Source: a virus. From it: a DNA stretch of 30,074 bases. The DNA lies in IMG/VR virus record IMGVR_UViG_3300006318_000005, positions 1-30,074 of that record; one strand, written 5' to 3'. This document shows positions 1 to 6,385 of the stretch, one piece after another. Every line of letters begins with the position of its first letter. Positions within the stretch are counted from its first letter, which is position 1. The notes beneath the pieces were generated by a model, which saw nothing but the letters and a program-made list of their open reading frames with translations, had not been told where the DNA came from and searched no databases. Position numbers and translations under genes: made by a program.

Positions 1-54
1 ACCCTGTAGAGATTCAACCGCCCCTCCCCTTCTGAGACTGTGCGACAATGTTTC

Positions 55-204
55 ATGGCGTCCGACCTGCCAGACCCGCGACACGATCTTGCACTACTCG
101 AAGCCCATTCCGCCGCGATCAAGACGCTCCTGCTCCGCGTCGCACAACTGGAACAACGGATCGCCGGACTGGAATTTGATTCCGATCAAACCACGCGCCA
201 CTAG
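55..204 (+). CDS. small coiled-coil protein (49 aa), tentative
   Basis: A short rightward reading frame starts at ATG 55 and ends at TAG 202-204. The product has a strong heptad-like pattern (LALLEAH, IKTLLLRV, LEQRIAGLEF), so a single coiled-coil helix is likely. No function can be assigned. It has no good ribosome binding site and lies antisense to a competing leftward frame (94-225), so at most one of the two is probably real. If the genome is circular, a promoter-like pair at 30008-30037 on the same strand would lie about 90 bases upstream, which favours this frame slightly. Confidence 0.38.
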   Translation: MASDLPDPRHDLALLEAHSAAIKTLLLRVAQLEQRIAGLEFDSDQTTRH

Positions 205-225
205 TCCCCCGTCAAACTTTGTCAT
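94..225 (-). CDS. hypothetical protein (43 aa) after queE, tentative
   Basis: The leftward frame begins at an ATG that overlaps the queE stop as ATGA (225-222), the junction style used throughout this operon, and ends at 94. The product is 43 aa, mixed in character, with one cysteine and no membrane segment; I recognise no family. The overlap is the only positive evidence. It is antisense to the coiled-coil frame at 55-204. Confidence 0.33.
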   Translation of the reverse strand: MTKFDGGLVARGLIGIKFQSGDPLFQLCDAEQERLDRGGMGFE

Positions 226-824
226 GGAATGTTCCATCCTAAGTGGGCTTGTGATGACATCTGCACACCGGGTGTTCGCAGACAAAAGTCAATACACCGC
301 TGTTGCTCGTCAGTGGACCCGGCAAGTGGTTGCACCCATCTATAGGCGAAGTTCGTCGCCCACATCGCGTGGTCTTCCACGTCTGACCACGTCAATGACC
401 CCAACCGTGGAATCATTTTCACTTCGGATCCGTATAATCCCTCTATTCTCCTATGTGGACTTACCGACCTCCACGACAGCCCGTCAAAATGCTGTTGACC
501 GTTATGACCCGACTCTGCCAGTGCTACACGCCACGGCTGTAGTGCGTCGATTAGCGGTTGCAGGTCGTGATCCGTCGGTTCGCCACCCGTAATCCACACC
601 CACGGTTTCGTTGAATGAAACACTGCCGGTGCCGCAGACCGCACCCGAATTGCCAGCCCAGCTAACGACACCTGTTCTGCCACACTGTAATCAGTGTCGC
701 ATTCAGGACACCTGACGCTGCACCCTGCTAACCGCAGAAACACCATCGGTTGACCGCTGTGTGCGCCTTCGCCATTGATTGTCCAATAGACCCCGTTCGG
801 TGCAAGTGGATACGTGTCAGACAA
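222..824 (-). CDS. queE: 7-carboxy-7-deazaguanine synthase (radical SAM), QueE-like
   Basis: QueE converts 6-carboxytetrahydropterin to 7-carboxy-7-deazaguanine, the committed step toward preQ0. The protein has the family N-terminus (YPLAPNG, then TINGEG), a CX3CX2C cluster at C35, C39 and C42 for the 4Fe-4S centre, as in QueE, and the WITGGEPTDH S-adenosylmethionine-binding motif. A frame open from 902 would overlap dpdA by 86 bases. I chose TTG 824, which gives a normal-length 200-aa protein starting just before the conserved YPLAPNG and an 8-base overlap. It lies directly after the dpdA-like gene, so its product is probably meant for DNA rather than tRNA. FolE, QueD and QueC are not in the window and would have to come from the host. 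The gene has far fewer GATC sites than its neighbours, a sign of recent transfer. Confidence 0.9.
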   Translation of the reverse strand: MSDTYPLAPNGVYWTINGEGAHSGQPMVFLRLAGCSVRCPECDTDYSVAEQVSLAGLAIRVRSAAPAVFHSTKPWVWITGGEPTDHDLQPLIDALQPWRVALAESGHNGQQHFDGLSWRSVSPHRRIEGLYGSEVKMIPRLGSLTWSDVEDHAMWATNFAYRWVQPLAGSTDEQQRCIDFCLRTPGVQMSSQAHLGWNIP

Positions 825-1416
825 AGTGCATCCGTTTCTGCTGTTGCCAGCGGTGAAGTATTCGCATTCCTTCGTCGGGATACCAAGAAAAGGTGCTGCC
901 ATCCACGCTGTGGCAACCGATGTCAGATGCGTAGTTGTATCGTCGCAACGAATTCACGCGACCCATATGAACCCACAACCCCATTGCCCGTGCATACCCA
1001 CTGAACGATGCGGTGCGTCTGGACAGCTTGAACGTCGTGCTGCCACCAATGAACACGCTGTCAATGTCGGTCCAGGGAATATCGTGATGGGTCACCCCAT
1101 CCTGCAACACCACCGCCACTGGCAGGTGATGCGCCTTGATCACAGGTTGCCAGGTGTCAAACAACGTGCGTGTTTCGGTCCAGTTTTCTAACACGTCCGG
1201 TGCAGTCACAAACACACAACCGGTACGCCCACGCACCGTTTCCAGCATTCGCAGATAGGGTTCTGGTTTGAACCCGTGAAAGCAATCGTTGTCACACGCC
1301 CACGTGCCGGTCGTCAGTCCTTCAAACCCACCCGTGCTTGGTGTCAACAGATGCCCACAGCCAGGTTGTTCGTCACGGATTCCACTTCGCAGCACGATGG
1401 GTGTGTCAGTCACCAT
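817..1416 (-). CDS. dpdA: DpdA-like DNA 7-deazaguanine transglycosylase
   Basis: This 199-aa protein matches the short phage group of TGT-like transglycosylases that swap guanine in DNA for a 7-deazaguanine base. Recognisable blocks are GCVFVTAPDVL with an aspartate, LPVAVVLQDG, a DSVFIGGSTTFKLS glycine-rich strand, WVHMGRVNS, and GCHSVDGST followed by YPDEG. This is the usual order in phage DpdA proteins, which are much shorter than tRNA-guanine transglycosylases. The ATG at 1416 overlaps the methyltransferase stop by 7 bases. Queuosine tRNA modification is less likely because the protein lacks a visible Cys/His zinc site of the tRNA enzyme. GATC is nearly absent from the gene, unlike the flanking genes. 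Confidence 0.82.
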   Translation of the reverse strand: MVTDTPIVLRSGIRDEQPGCGHLLTPSTGGFEGLTTGTWACDNDCFHGFKPEPYLRMLETVRGRTGCVFVTAPDVLENWTETRTLFDTWQPVIKAHHLPVAVVLQDGVTHHDIPWTDIDSVFIGGSTTFKLSRRTASFSGYARAMGLWVHMGRVNSLRRYNYASDIGCHSVDGSTFSWYPDEGMRILHRWQQQKRMHFV

Positions 1417-1883
1417 TGGTTCCTAATGAATCGTCGGTGGTGTGTTGTCAACACCGCGATCAGTGATGGGAACGGCGCGGACGTTGCCGCCCCATTAAAC
1501 TTTAACCGCCCTGGCACTAGCCGCAATTCCACCCCTGGTCGAGCCTGATGTTGTGTTTGATCCCAGATCCACTGATGAAACCACTTCGTATCCGTTCGCG
1601 CAGGCAGTAAGAACACCGCCACGTCCGATCGTCCGGCGTCTATTTCCTCGCGTGCTTTTTTTAACCAGTCACCAACTCGCCGCCCATACGGCGGATTACA
1701 CCAGATCCGCCCGCGCCATTCCTGCGTTAGTCCGTCAGTCTCCCGATTGAAATACCGATCACATTTTCTGTTCTCATAGGTCGCCGCCACGTCTAACGTA
1801 AACCCAAACGCCCGATCTAATTCTCGAAACAGATCGTCCGGCGTCGCCCATTCCTCAGACGCCGAACTAAACATCGCCGCCAT
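1410..1883 (-). CDS. phage DNA N6-adenine methyltransferase (Dam family)
   Basis: This predicted 157-aa S-adenosylmethionine-dependent adenine-N6 methyltransferase belongs to the phage Dam group. It opens with the family pattern FSSASEEWATPDDLFRELD, then a FTLDVAAT motif, RYFNRETDGL, and the catalytic NPPY at residues 63-66, followed by a VFLLPARTDTKWFH block. ATG 1883 is preceded by AGGGG at 5 bases. A GTG at 1904 would overlap the previous stop as GTGA and is the alternative start, adding 7 residues. The target sequence cannot be read from the protein, but the genome is saturated with GATC, so GATC is a reasonable guess. It probably protects phage DNA or marks replicated DNA. Confidence 0.88.
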   Translation of the reverse strand: MAAMFSSASEEWATPDDLFRELDRAFGFTLDVAATYENRKCDRYFNRETDGLTQEWRGRIWCNPPYGRRVGDWLKKAREEIDAGRSDVAVFLLPARTDTKWFHQWIWDQTQHQARPGVELRLVPGRLKFNGAATSAPFPSLIAVLTTHHRRFIRNQW

Positions 1884-1900
1884 GCGTGCCCCTGGTTTTG

Positions 1901-2542
1901 TCACGCGACCACCCGCCGCCGATCGTCGCCGGTCATGCCGACCACGTCGCACCATCCTACTAACCGCGACATGAGCCGATCGTCCTGCATTTGATCACCA
2001 ACGGCGGACGGCGTCAGGTTACTGGTCCAGATCGTCCGGCGTCCCGCGTCCCGCCGCTGTTCCGCTAATGCCAATAAGGTCCGCCGCGTGTAATCGGTTG
2101 CCGTGTCCCGTTCTGCCCCCAAATCATCTAAGACCAATAGCGGAGCCGTCACCACCGGCCCCATATATTCCCGATCCGATCCCCCGCTTGGCTGCAACTG
2201 GACGAGTAACCACGGCACCCGCCGGAAGGTTCCCGCGCGCCGTTTGCAGAAGTGATCATTTAAAATAGAACACGCCAGCCGGGTTTTCCCGGTCCCGATC
2301 GATCCGCACAGATACAGATCGCGCCCCGTTGGGTTCTCAATATTCCGTAACATCCGCTTTGCTGCCGCCAACGCGTGCCGATAGGTTCCGCCCCAATTAT
2401 CCAGACTGGCCGATCGAAACTCTGCTGGCACACCATCCCCGAACCGGTGCGCTTTCACCCAACAATCGCACCGCTGTACCCGCGCGACGCCCTCGCCGTC
2501 CACCACGTCGATCCAGCCTGTGCCCCTGCAGGAGTTACACAC
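1901..2542 (-). CDS. DnaC-like AAA+ helicase loader
   Basis: This 213-aa AAA+ ATPase resembles DnaC/IstB-type helicase loaders, which place the replicative helicase at the phage origin. An N-terminal zinc-ribbon-like segment (CNSC then CDCW) precedes the ATPase. Walker A is GSIGTGKT at residues 80-87, Walker B is LLVLDDLG with aspartates at about 139-140, and IWTSNL is a sensor-1-like strand. GTG 2542 overlaps the replication initiator by 8 bases and has GGGGG just upstream. The open frame extends to 2605, but the longer start would give a 71-base overlap. Its position directly after the initiator gene is standard for phage replication modules. Confidence 0.85.
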   Translation of the reverse strand: MCNSCRGTGWIDVVDGEGVARVQRCDCWVKAHRFGDGVPAEFRSASLDNWGGTYRHALAAAKRMLRNIENPTGRDLYLCGSIGTGKTRLACSILNDHFCKRRAGTFRRVPWLLVQLQPSGGSDREYMGPVVTAPLLVLDDLGAERDTATDYTRRTLLALAEQRRDAGRRTIWTSNLTPSAVGDQMQDDRLMSRLVGWCDVVGMTGDDRRRVVA

Positions 2543-3362
2543 GATCGCCCCCGTAATCGACCGCCGTGTCGTAGTCCCGCCGCGCCGCTGTTGTGACCGT
2601 GCCACCCGCGACCGCCACCGGACGCGGCGTTCGCGCCTGTTCCAAATACTTTTGGAACGTAGTCTCGTCCCGGATTAACCAGTCGAGGGTCGCCGTCCAC
2701 TGTGGATGTTTCCCCGTGCCAGGAGCCCGACACCACGCCTGGGAATTGAGATAGGCGATCACGATCTGCCAATCGCCGACGTCCGGATAGGCTATTAACC
2801 GTTTCCGCAATAACGCCGCCCGCGACGCCGTGACCTTTTGCACCTGCGGGATCGGACTGGTGACAGTCTCATTCCAGACTGCGACCACCGCCGCTGGCGG
2901 GATCCGTTCCGCTTCGTTCCCTTCCGTTCCCTTATATTCCTTTCCCTTATATTCCTTTCCCTTCCCCGCGTCACTTGTACGCACGACCGCGACGTCCCCG
3001 TCCCCTAACCGCGACGTCCCCGTCGCACTCTGCGACAGATCCGACGCCGGAAACACCGACGCGGGTTCCTCTTTACGTGGTCGCTGATGCACCAGAAACC
3101 GCGGAATCGCGATCAGTTTCACCCCGTCCACCTCGTACCGGTCGATAAATCCCGCCGCGGCCAGCTCGTCTAACACCTGGCTAAAATCCAAATCATCATA
3201 GGGTAGAATCTGAGCCTTCAACCGCTTAGGCCGATCTGCCGCCCGTCCCTCGCGATCAACACAACAGAACAATCCAATGAACGCCAACCGCGCGATCGGG
3301 TTCAGTTCTGCTAACTCTTCATGGAGAAAGAGATCCGGTTTAATCGTTCGAATCCGTGGCAC
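2535..3362 (-). CDS. phage replication initiator with winged helix and DnaD-like C-terminus
   Basis: This 275-aa protein begins with a pattern typical of phage replication initiators (RIRTIKPDLFLHEELAEL, RLAFIGLFCCVDREGR, RPKRLKAQILPYD), a winged-helix DNA-binding domain in residues 1-95. A charged linker at about 120-155 contains KGKEYKGKEYKG. The C-terminal part (VAVWNE, WQIVIAYLNS, WTATLDWLIRDETTFQKYLE) resembles the DnaD-like tail that contacts the helicase loader, encoded just downstream. GTG 3362 overlaps the exonuclease stop by 23 bases and has GGGG upstream. The linker DNA carries two 17-bp direct repeats and an AT-rich tandem repeat, a possible origin inside the gene as in the lambda O gene. 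Confidence 0.82.
   Translation of the reverse strand: MPRIRTIKPDLFLHEELAELNPIARLAFIGLFCCVDREGRAADRPKRLKAQILPYDDLDFSQVLDELAAAGFIDRYEVDGVKLIAIPRFLVHQRPRKEEPASVFPASDLSQSATGTSRLGDGDVAVVRTSDAGKGKEYKGKEYKGTEGNEAERIPPAAVVAVWNETVTSPIPQVQKVTASRAALLRKRLIAYPDVGDWQIVIAYLNSQAWCRAPGTGKHPQWTATLDWLIRDETTFQKYLEQARTPRPVAVAGGTVTTAARRDYDTAVDYGGDRV
2929..3024. repeat. candidate replication origin: iteron pair plus AT-rich tandem repeat
   Basis: Within the linker of the initiator gene, two exact 17-bp direct repeats (core CGCGACGTCCCCGTC) lie at 2986-3002 and 3008-3024, spaced 22 bases apart. Next to them are two exact tandem copies of the AT-rich 15-mer CCCTTATATTCCTTT at 2929-2943 and 2944-2958. Iterons beside an AT-rich tract inside the initiator gene is the arrangement of the lambda origin. 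The repeats may instead only reflect a low-complexity protein linker. Confidence 0.4.
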
Positions 3363-4095
3363 GTCTGCCCCCTTTTTGTTGTCGCCGCAATGGTGGCACC
3401 ACGCCCACCGCCCGCGCGAGTTTCAACGTGATCACCACGTCACGCTTGACGTGCTTTTTGACCGCGGACCAATCATTCGCCAGGACTGCCGCGGGAACGT
3501 CCGCCCCCGTAATCGGATCCGCTGGACCAGTCAACGCCCGCCGGTCCGCGTGGAAACTTAACGATCGCCGTTGCAAAATACCGCCGAACGATAACGCGAT
3601 CATCAGATCCACCACGTCGCCACGCGTGCGATACGGGTGGAGATCAAACGATCGCGCGACGGGCACGCCAAGATAGTCCGACCGCCGCAAAAGATACGGC
3701 AGATCAAACGCTACGCAGTTATAGCCAACCAGGATCGCCCGCGCCGCCACCGTCCACCACTTCCGAAGTAAATACCGTTCCTGGCGTTCTGTTTTCGCAA
3801 TCGCTGATAACGTCCGCCCAGTCGCCTCATCCCACCACCCGATCGCCACAATCCGCCCTAGATCCGGATCCAGCGCGGCCCGATCGAGTAGTTCTTGACG
3901 TTTTCGATCCACATACGCCGCGATCTTGACCGGATCGCGATACGACCCCGGCGCGGACACCGCGGGCACCCACGCCGCCGCGCGATCATGCGCGGCTGTT
4001 TCGATATCAAACACCACGCGCCGCGACACGCCCGCCGCGTCTAATCGATCCGCCACTTGGCGCGCGCCGATCGTCCGGACTTTCTGTTGTGACAT
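3340..4095 (-). CDS. DnaQ-like DEDDh 3'-5' exonuclease
   Basis: This predicted RNase-H-fold 3'-5' exonuclease shows three classic motifs: Exo I VVFDIET (D30, E32), Exo II GYNCVAFDLPYLL (D130) and Exo III HVKRD (H214, D218), giving a DEDDh set. The wording around Exo II resembles stand-alone PolB-related exonucleases found in phages. It likely trims or proofreads during replication or recombination. ATG 4095 was chosen; an ATG at 4104 in frame is equally possible, and a GTG at 4056 would reduce the overlap with the HNH gene. No polymerase gene is seen, so it probably works with the host replisome. Confidence 0.8.
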   Translation of the reverse strand: MSQQKVRTIGARQVADRLDAAGVSRRVVFDIETAAHDRAAAWVPAVSAPGSYRDPVKIAAYVDRKRQELLDRAALDPDLGRIVAIGWWDEATGRTLSAIAKTERQERYLLRKWWTVAARAILVGYNCVAFDLPYLLRRSDYLGVPVARSFDLHPYRTRGDVVDLMIALSFGGILQRRSLSFHADRRALTGPADPITGADVPAAVLANDWSAVKKHVKRDVVITLKLARAVGVVPPLRRQQKGGRRATDSND

Positions 4096-4418
4096 TGCAC
4101 ACATAGACTTTGATGATTCCGCGGATCCTCAAACTTCCGCCGGTTCTGTTTGTGATCCTGAATATGATCCACCACTGTCGCCAGTCGCCGCCGTCCCTGT
4201 GCCCGACATAAGACACAGAACGGATGATCCCGCAGATATTCCGCGCGGTATTTCTCCCACGCCCTCGTATACCCACGTTTGCGCGCACTTGGCCGCACCG
4301 CGTCCGCTTGTTTTCGCGCGGCCCGCTGACACGGATCGCAATACCCCGACAGCCGCGACGTTAATCGCACGCACCCGATCCGCCGACACGGACGTTTCGG
4401 TCGCGCTAACCCCTTCAC
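4041..4418 (-). CDS. HNH endonuclease with zinc knuckle
   Basis: This 125-aa protein has a C-terminal HNH domain: VVDHIQDHK (D84, H85), EDPRNHQSLC (N101) and CVQCHNRK (H110). Four cysteines at 68, 71, 106 and 109 form a structural zinc site. The N-terminus has extra Cys pairs (C11, C16, C27, C30), possibly a second zinc ribbon. GTG 4418 overlaps the previous stop as GTGA. Phage HNH proteins of this size often help terminase packaging, but those lie next to terminase genes. Here the gene sits in the early operon, so a role in recombination or host DNA breakdown, or a free-standing homing enzyme, is also possible. Confidence 0.85.
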   Translation of the reverse strand: MKGLARPKRPCRRIGCVRLTSRLSGYCDPCQRAARKQADAVRPSARKRGYTRAWEKYRAEYLRDHPFCVLCRAQGRRRLATVVDHIQDHKQNRRKFEDPRNHQSLCVQCHNRKSGRSARAKWRID

Positions 4419-4585
4419 CGATCCGCGTCATCCGTCCGGATCCGCACGTCGAACCGTCCCGACACCACCACCAGCGCGCCCGCGGCGAACGCCAACCCTA
4501 ACCCGATCAGGCTCCAGGGCTCGACATACACCACCGCCGCCGCGGTACACAAACACGCCGACACGTTGATCGCTAGTTGTAACAT
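4415..4585 (-). CDS. small membrane protein (56 aa, two TM segments)
   Basis: The start ATG 4585 lies 13 bases inside the end of the exported HNH gene, and the stop overlaps the next gene as GTGA, so the frame is fixed by both junctions. The product begins MLQLAINVSACLC and has two hydrophobic stretches, about residues 3-20 and 24-42, with a charged tail (RFDVRIRTDDADR). No family is recognised. It belongs to a run of tiny membrane proteins around an exported nuclease and may be a partner, anchor or immunity factor for it; this is inference from position alone. Confidence 0.65.
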   Translation of the reverse strand: MLQLAINVSACLCTAAAVVYVEPWSLIGLGLAFAAGALVVVSGRFDVRIRTDDADR

Positions 4586-5136
4586 TCGCACCCTTTCGAG
4601 GCATTGACGATCGCGTTAACTTCCGCCGGATCCGCCGTGAGTTGATAGGCGTGCTTAATGCCCCGCCACCGGTCAAGATATCCACAAACGTCGCGCCCTG
4701 GCATCCACGCCGCTGGATCGCGCGCGCCCTTGGACCGATTCACCGATCGCCCGGTCGGACTAAGGTTCCGGACGTCATTGGCAAACAGTCGCCGCCCCGC
4801 GTCCGTCCATTGGTCCGCGCCCGATCGCCACGCCTCCCGTAACGGCACGATATGATCAATATCCAACACCGACGCATCCGACACCGTGTCCCCGGTATAT
4901 GGATCGAGCCATAGCCCCAGGACAACCCGGCATCCCGTGGCGTCAAACGTGACCGGCACCGCGGACGACGCGATCAACACTTCCGCGCGCGTGTTCTTGC
5001 AATCAAAATCCTGATCCGTCCACCCGCCAAACCGATCGCGATCGTAAGTCGTTCTCGATCCACTTGTCGCCGCCACCACAATCGCGCCCGCGACCGCCAC
5101 GCCAAGCCCGACGCCGATTCCGTTGGTCCGCGTCAC
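4573..5136 (-). CDS. membrane-anchored or exported HNH nuclease (DUF1524/GmrSD-C-like)
   Basis: This 187-aa protein resembles a family of secreted HNH nucleases. A hydrophobic N-terminal segment (about residues 7-24) should act as a signal peptide or anchor. The mature part has YDRDRFGGW (31-39), C46 before NTRAEVL, C69, DPYTG (78-82), the active-site block DIDHIVPLREAW with D94 and H95, RSGADQW, LFANDVRNL (N120, N124), NRSKG (N133, K136) and W144. Cysteines 46, 69 and 151 fit an oxidising compartment. GTG 5136 is fixed by a GTGA overlap with the preceding small membrane gene. Secreted bacterial homologues act outside the cytoplasm. A copy in a phage early operon suggests attack on DNA at the cell surface or periplasm, for example incoming phage DNA; that role is inferred. 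Confidence 0.8.
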   Translation of the reverse strand: MTRTNGIGVGLGVAVAGAIVVAATSGSRTTYDRDRFGGWTDQDFDCKNTRAEVLIASSAVPVTFDATGCRVVLGLWLDPYTGDTVSDASVLDIDHIVPLREAWRSGADQWTDAGRRLFANDVRNLSPTGRSVNRSKGARDPAAWMPGRDVCGYLDRWRGIKHAYQLTADPAEVNAIVNASKGCECYN

Positions 5137-5264
5137 GGCGACACCGCCGCCGTAATCCACCACCGAATCAGCCCAATACAGATCCCCATCACCGCCACCC
5201 AAATCGCCCCACAGACGCCGAGCCAATACAGAAACGTCCAGAACTCCTGCAGCCGCCGATCCAT
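5133..5264 (-). CDS. small membrane protein (43 aa)
   Basis: ATG 5264 begins 4 bases after the previous stop, and the stop overlaps the HNH gene as GTGA. The product starts MDRRLQEFWTFLYWLG and continues through a long hydrophobic stretch (about residues 8-34: VCGAIWVAVMGICIGLI), ending RWWITAAVSP. One long or two short membrane helices are likely. It is tryptophan-rich. No family is recognised. Tight coupling to the nuclease downstream suggests the two act together. Confidence 0.62.
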   Translation of the reverse strand: MDRRLQEFWTFLYWLGVCGAIWVAVMGICIGLIRWWITAAVSP

Positions 5265-5268
5265 GTGC

Positions 5269-5349
5269 TTAAAACCCCGCCAACAACACCACCGCCACCA
5301 CTAGCACCACCACAAAGACCCAGATCGCGACAACGTACACCCCGATCAC
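5269..5349 (-). CDS. tiny single-pass membrane peptide (26 aa)
   Basis: GTG 5349 overlaps the stop of the preceding gene as GTGA, and TAA lies 4 bases before the next ATG. Nearly the whole product is one hydrophobic helix (VYVVAIWVFVVVLVVAVVLLAGF) with no charged residue. At 26 aa it is below usual annotation cut-offs, but both junctions follow the operon's pattern exactly. It could be a holin-like or exclusion peptide, or a membrane partner of the exported nuclease; no function can be read from it. Confidence 0.55.
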   Translation of the reverse strand: MIGVYVVAIWVFVVVLVVAVVLLAGF

Positions 5350-5618
5350 AATTCCGCCAACCGATCCGCAATCACGATCCGCCGTCGCACTGTCCGCGCG
5401 ATCTTCGCCGGTGCGTTCGTCGCCCGACATAACCGCCCGTCGTCAATGCGCGCCATTGTCCAGGCGTAATAGGCCCGCGCGTAGGTTTCTTTGACCAGAT
5501 CAACCGCTGGATCACCGGGCACTGTGACCCGCGATCGCCGCCGTTGATCGAACCCATCATCCGGCGCGGCCAACATTGCGGTATACACCGCAACCCGTTC
5601 TTGATCCGCCTCCGTCAT
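5346..5618 (-). CDS. hypothetical early protein (90 aa)
   Basis: ATG 5618 overlaps the previous stop as ATGA; the long upstream extension of the open frame is spurious. The product (MTEADQERVAVYTAM and so on) is charged and soluble, with a likely helical core (VDLVKETYARAYYAWTMARIDDGRL) and a basic C-terminal region (KIARTVRRRIVIADRLAEL). No family is recognised. It lies between two small membrane-protein genes in the early operon. Confidence 0.65.
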   Translation of the reverse strand: MTEADQERVAVYTAMLAAPDDGFDQRRRSRVTVPGDPAVDLVKETYARAYYAWTMARIDDGRLCRATNAPAKIARTVRRRIVIADRLAEL

Positions 5619-5785
5619 TTTTTCGCGTTGGGCGTGACCAACTTCCGCTGGACAAACGCCACGATCGTCGCCACCACGGACACCGTGATCGCCACTTCCT
5701 CCGCGTCCAGCTCCAACCCAAACGCCGCGGCCAATGCGACCGCGACCGAGATCAACGCCCCGCCCAACACCGGTTCTTTTCGCAT
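5615..5785 (-). CDS. small membrane protein (56 aa), holin-like architecture
   Basis: ATG 5785 has a strong GGAGGG nine bases upstream, among the best ribosome binding sites in the window, and marks the first gene of the small-protein cluster. The product has two hydrophobic stretches (GGALISVAVALAAAFGL and VAITVSVVATIVAFV) separated by an acidic turn (ELDAEE), ending in a basic tail (QRKLVTPNAKK). This hairpin resembles small phage holin-like proteins, but the lysis genes are in the late operon, so another membrane role is likely. It follows a roughly 230-base gap that holds a dispersed repeat. Confidence 0.7.
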   Translation of the reverse strand: MRKEPVLGGALISVAVALAAAFGLELDAEEVAITVSVVATIVAFVQRKLVTPNAKK

Positions 5786-5844
5786 GATCTGATCCCTCCA
5801 ACGCTTTAACGCCCACAACACCCGGACGATCGATCGTGGCAACG

Positions 5845-6030
5845 CTAAAACTTGCCAGGGATCCGCCGCTGGACTAGGTCGCCGCCGCCGTCGTCGCCGT
5901 CCCACTTCTGCCCCGTTTTCGATATTTTCGACCCGGTCTCGATCGTTTTGACCGCGTCACGTTGCCTGTACGGCCACCCCATCGATCGCCGCAACCCCTC
6001 GCACCCCGACGATCTAGAACAATCGCCCAT
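5845..6030 (-). CDS. possible 61-aa ORF across the dispersed repeat
   Basis: In the gap between the winged-helix gene and the small membrane gene, a frame runs from ATG 6030 to a stop at 5845 and translates the repeat as GWPYRQRDAVKTIETG. The same frame stays open across the repeat copies at 13448 and 17135 (GWPYSGRDAVEISKSG and GWPYSERDAVGIVENG). It may be a decayed or very small gene, or chance. No strong ribosome binding site is seen. Confidence 0.2.
   Translation of the reverse strand: MGDCSRSSGCEGLRRSMGWPYRQRDAVKTIETGSKISKTGQKWDGDDGGGDLVQRRIPGKF
5906..6007. repeat. dispersed intergenic repeat, copy 1
   Basis: This copy starts TTCTGCCCCGTTTTCGA, contains GACCGCGTCACGTT, CTGTACGGCCA and GATCGCCGCAACCCCTCGCA, and ends CCCC. 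It fills the gap upstream of the small-membrane-protein cluster. It matches copies at 13448-13530 and 17135-17216, with about 18 extra bases in its middle. Each full copy lies just upstream of a leftward gene. Confidence 0.85.
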
Positions 6031-6385
6031 CCGCCGCCGCCGTCTGCACCGGTCCAAAGGATCGATATTCCCAGGTCGCGCCCGGTTCCGCCCCGGTCCG
6101 CCGTCGCCGTCGCCGAATGTCATAGCCGCCGAACCGCGGTTTCCGCAAATCACGCACCCGCGCCGACACACTCGCTTCTGAGGCGTGCCCCAACTCGCGC
6201 GCAATTTCTCGCACCGTCACCCACGCGCCGCGCAGCATGATCGCGCGCACCTGGTCGAATTGGCGCGACAACCGATCACCGTCAAGAGCCGGATCAAAAC
6301 TCTCGCCGTCAAAGGCCCGCACCGGTCGCCCGTCAAACCGAAACGCCACGCCGTTGACTATGCGCGCCCTGGTATCTATAGACAC
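6014..6385 (-). CDS. winged-helix DNA-binding protein
   Basis: This 123-aa protein contains a probable winged helix: FDQVRAIMLRGAWVTVREIARELGHASEASVSARVRDLRKPRFGGYDIRRRR, with a helix-turn-helix in the middle and an arginine-rich wing. The wording matches small phage helix-turn-helix proteins that resemble replication or regulatory factors. GTG 6385 gives a 10-base overlap with the resolvase gene; the frame is open to an ATG at 6421, which would overlap by 46. It may regulate the early operon or bind replication DNA. Confidence 0.65.
   Translation of the reverse strand: MSIDTRARIVNGVAFRFDGRPVRAFDGESFDPALDGDRLSRQFDQVRAIMLRGAWVTVREIARELGHASEASVSARVRDLRKPRFGGYDIRRRRRRTGAEPGATWEYRSFGPVQTAAADGRLF

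Noticed and set aside
89-592. Rightward 167-aa open frame
   Set aside because: It is antisense to queE, with irregular Arg/Pro/Ser-rich composition; queE has clear family motifs.
4428-4685. Leftward 85-aa glycine/arginine-rich frame
   Set aside because: The 56-aa membrane frame at 4415-4585 is coupled to both neighbours and fits better.
5064-5432. Rightward 122-aa proline-rich frame
   Set aside because: Shadow of the membrane-protein cluster, whose frames are fixed by stop-start overlaps.
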